DNA from: WLMZ01 sp037140375
GTDB taxonomy: Bacteria > Actinomycetota > Acidimicrobiia > Acidimicrobiales > Ilumatobacteraceae
Assembly (NCBI GenBank): GCA_037140375.1
Contig: JBAXER010000110.1
Span: forward strand, 1 to 6,517
Length of the DNA stretch: 6,517 nt
Reading direction: 5' to 3'
In this document: positions 5,582-6,517 of the stretch, piece by piece
How positions within the stretch are numbered: position 1 is the stretch's first letter
Layout: every line of letters starts with the position of its first letter
Notes under the pieces: model-generated
The model's database searches: none
The model's input: the letters and a program-made list of their open reading frames with translations, nothing else
Told to the model about the DNA's origin: nothing
Translations under genes and position numbers: made by a program

Positions 5582-6517
5582 TCACAGTGCTCGGAGAAGT
5601 TCGAGGTGGGGTGCGCGGGCGCTTCGGATCGTTGCGATCGCTGCGATTGCGGTTGCCCCGATGGTGATTGCGAGGATGGTGCCGAGGTAGGGCCACGGGA
5701 CGGCGAGTGCTTCGGGGGCTGGGTCGAATACTCCGTGGAGGACTTTGACCAACATGGTGGACAGTGCCCACGCTGTTGCCGTGCCGGTGACGAGTCCGGC
5801 AATGGTGATGGCCCCGGCTTCGGCCCACACGAACGCTCCGAGTTGGCTGCGGTTGGCGCCGAGTGCGGTGGCGATGGCGAACGTCCGCCGTCGTTCGGCG
5901 AGACCGAGCCACAGAGTCAATCCAGTTGCGGCAGCGGCGAGAGCGAGGGCGAATCCGAGTTCGACTTGGGTGAGGCCGTGGAGGTCGACCGCAGTGAGGC
6001 TGGATCCGACGAGGGTGCGGCTGCTGGCGAGGTCGGTGACGGTGGCGGTGGTGCCGATGTGTTTGCGGATCGTGTCAGCAACGGTGGTGATGTTGTTGCC
6101 GCCGGTGTCTACGAGGAACACTCCGACGGTGTCGCTGCCGGTCATCTTGGCGATGTAGCTGGCGTTGGCCAACAGGAAACTGTCGTGTGGTGCGGTGGGG
6201 AATTCCTTGGCGACGCCGACGTAGTGGAACGGGACATCGACGTACTGCTTGGTTTTGCCGTTCTGGAGTCGCAATGTGATCGCGTCGCCGGGGAGCAGTT
6301 GGAAGTCGTGGACGGTTTCGGCCGACACCAGCAGGCCGTCGGGTGTGCTGCCCAGGGTGGTCATGAGTTCGTTGGCGGTGCCTCCTTGGAAGTAGCCGTT
6401 CTGCAGGCGACCGGCCTTGACGATGGTCGGGGTGTTGACGCCGTAGAGGTCTTGGAGATCGGCGCCGCGTGCACCGGATCTGGTGAAGCGCCAGTTCCGA
6501 GCTGAGCGACCAAACCA
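5582..6517 (-). CDS. FtsX/MacB-family ABC transporter permease, C-terminal part (5' end outside window)
   Basis: The frame is open without a stop from the right edge to the TGA at 5584-5582, giving 311 visible residues of a longer protein. Residues 1 to about 180 are soluble and beta-rich, with segments such as DGLLVSAETVHDF and LLPGDAITLRLQNG. They look like the extracytoplasmic domain of MacB-type permeases. The FtsX membrane domain follows, with helices near 186-206, 232-254 and 276-299. The loop GLAERRRTFAIATALGANR after its first helix is a hallmark of the family, and the C-terminus APHLELLRAL fits the usual P-x-x-x-L-R ending. Such permeases work with a cytoplasmic ATPase, often encoded next door, to move lipids or peptides or to transmit force. 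The visible part is probably the second half of a large permease. The internal ATG at 6364 is not a credible start because homologous-looking sequence continues upstream. It converges on the kinase gene and belongs to a separate unit. Confidence 0.9.
   Translation of the reverse strand, partial: WFGRSARNWRFTRSGARGADLQDLYGVNTPTIVKAGRLQNGYFQGGTANELMTTLGSTPDGLLVSAETVHDFQLLPGDAITLRLQNGKTKQYVDVPFHYVGVAKEFPTAPHDSFLLANASYIAKMTGSDTVGVFLVDTGGNNITTVADTIRKHIGTTATVTDLASSRTLVGSSLTAVDLHGLTQVELGFALALAAAATGLTLWLGLAERRRTFAIATALGANRSQLGAFVWAEAGAITIAGLVTGTATAWALSTMLVKVLHGVFDPAPEALAVPWPYLGTILAITIGATAIAAIATIRSARAPHLELLRAL

Noticed and set aside
5606..6505. 299-codon plus frame opposite the FtsX-type gene
   Set aside because: Gly/Glu/Asp/Val-rich antisense shadow produced by the codon bias of the permease; no domain and no ribosome binding site.
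1..6517. CRISPR array, transposase, integrase or att site
   Set aside because: No regularly spaced repeats of CRISPR length, no recombinase motifs and no terminal inverted repeats with target duplications were found on either strand.

Overview
The window looks like a high-GC bacterial chromosome segment (about 60% GC by eye), most probably from an actinomycete. Pointers are GTG starts, ATGA stop/start overlaps between paired genes, a BcrA/DrrA-like drug-type ABC pair, and a sensor kinase with the HQLRTPL histidine box often seen in that group. The lineage is inferred from style, not from a marker gene. There is no rRNA, tRNA, CRISPR array, transposase or integrase.

Layout from left to right. 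Positions 1-424 hold no convincing complete gene. They contain a possible N-terminal fragment of a minus-strand gene at the left edge, a cluster of short CACAGAACG repeats, and a perfect 16-bp palindrome just downstream of the ABC operon. Positions 2169-425 (minus) are a two-gene ABC exporter operon, ATPase then six-helix permease, overlapping by 4 bp. Positions 2170-2335 are a 166-bp divergent control region. Positions 2336-5187 (plus) are a three-gene unit: a polytopic membrane protein of the DUF347/COG4705 type, an OmpR-family response regulator 39 bp downstream, and its sensor histidine kinase overlapping the regulator by 4 bp. Positions 5188-5581 are a convergent gap with several hairpins and no clear gene. 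Positions 6517-5582 (minus) are the C-terminal part of an FtsX/MacB-type permease whose N-terminus lies beyond the right edge.

How the genes may work together: the kinase should sense a signal through its roughly 115-residue extracytoplasmic domain and phosphorylate the regulator at Asp60. The layout suggests that the regulator acts on the shared divergent spacer and so could control both the DUF347-type protein and the ABC exporter. This is an inference from gene order. The most unusual object is the DUF347-type protein. It shows four exact W-x9-G-x4-D repeats spaced 55, 65 and 55 residues apart, has no function known to me, and is tied to a two-component system.
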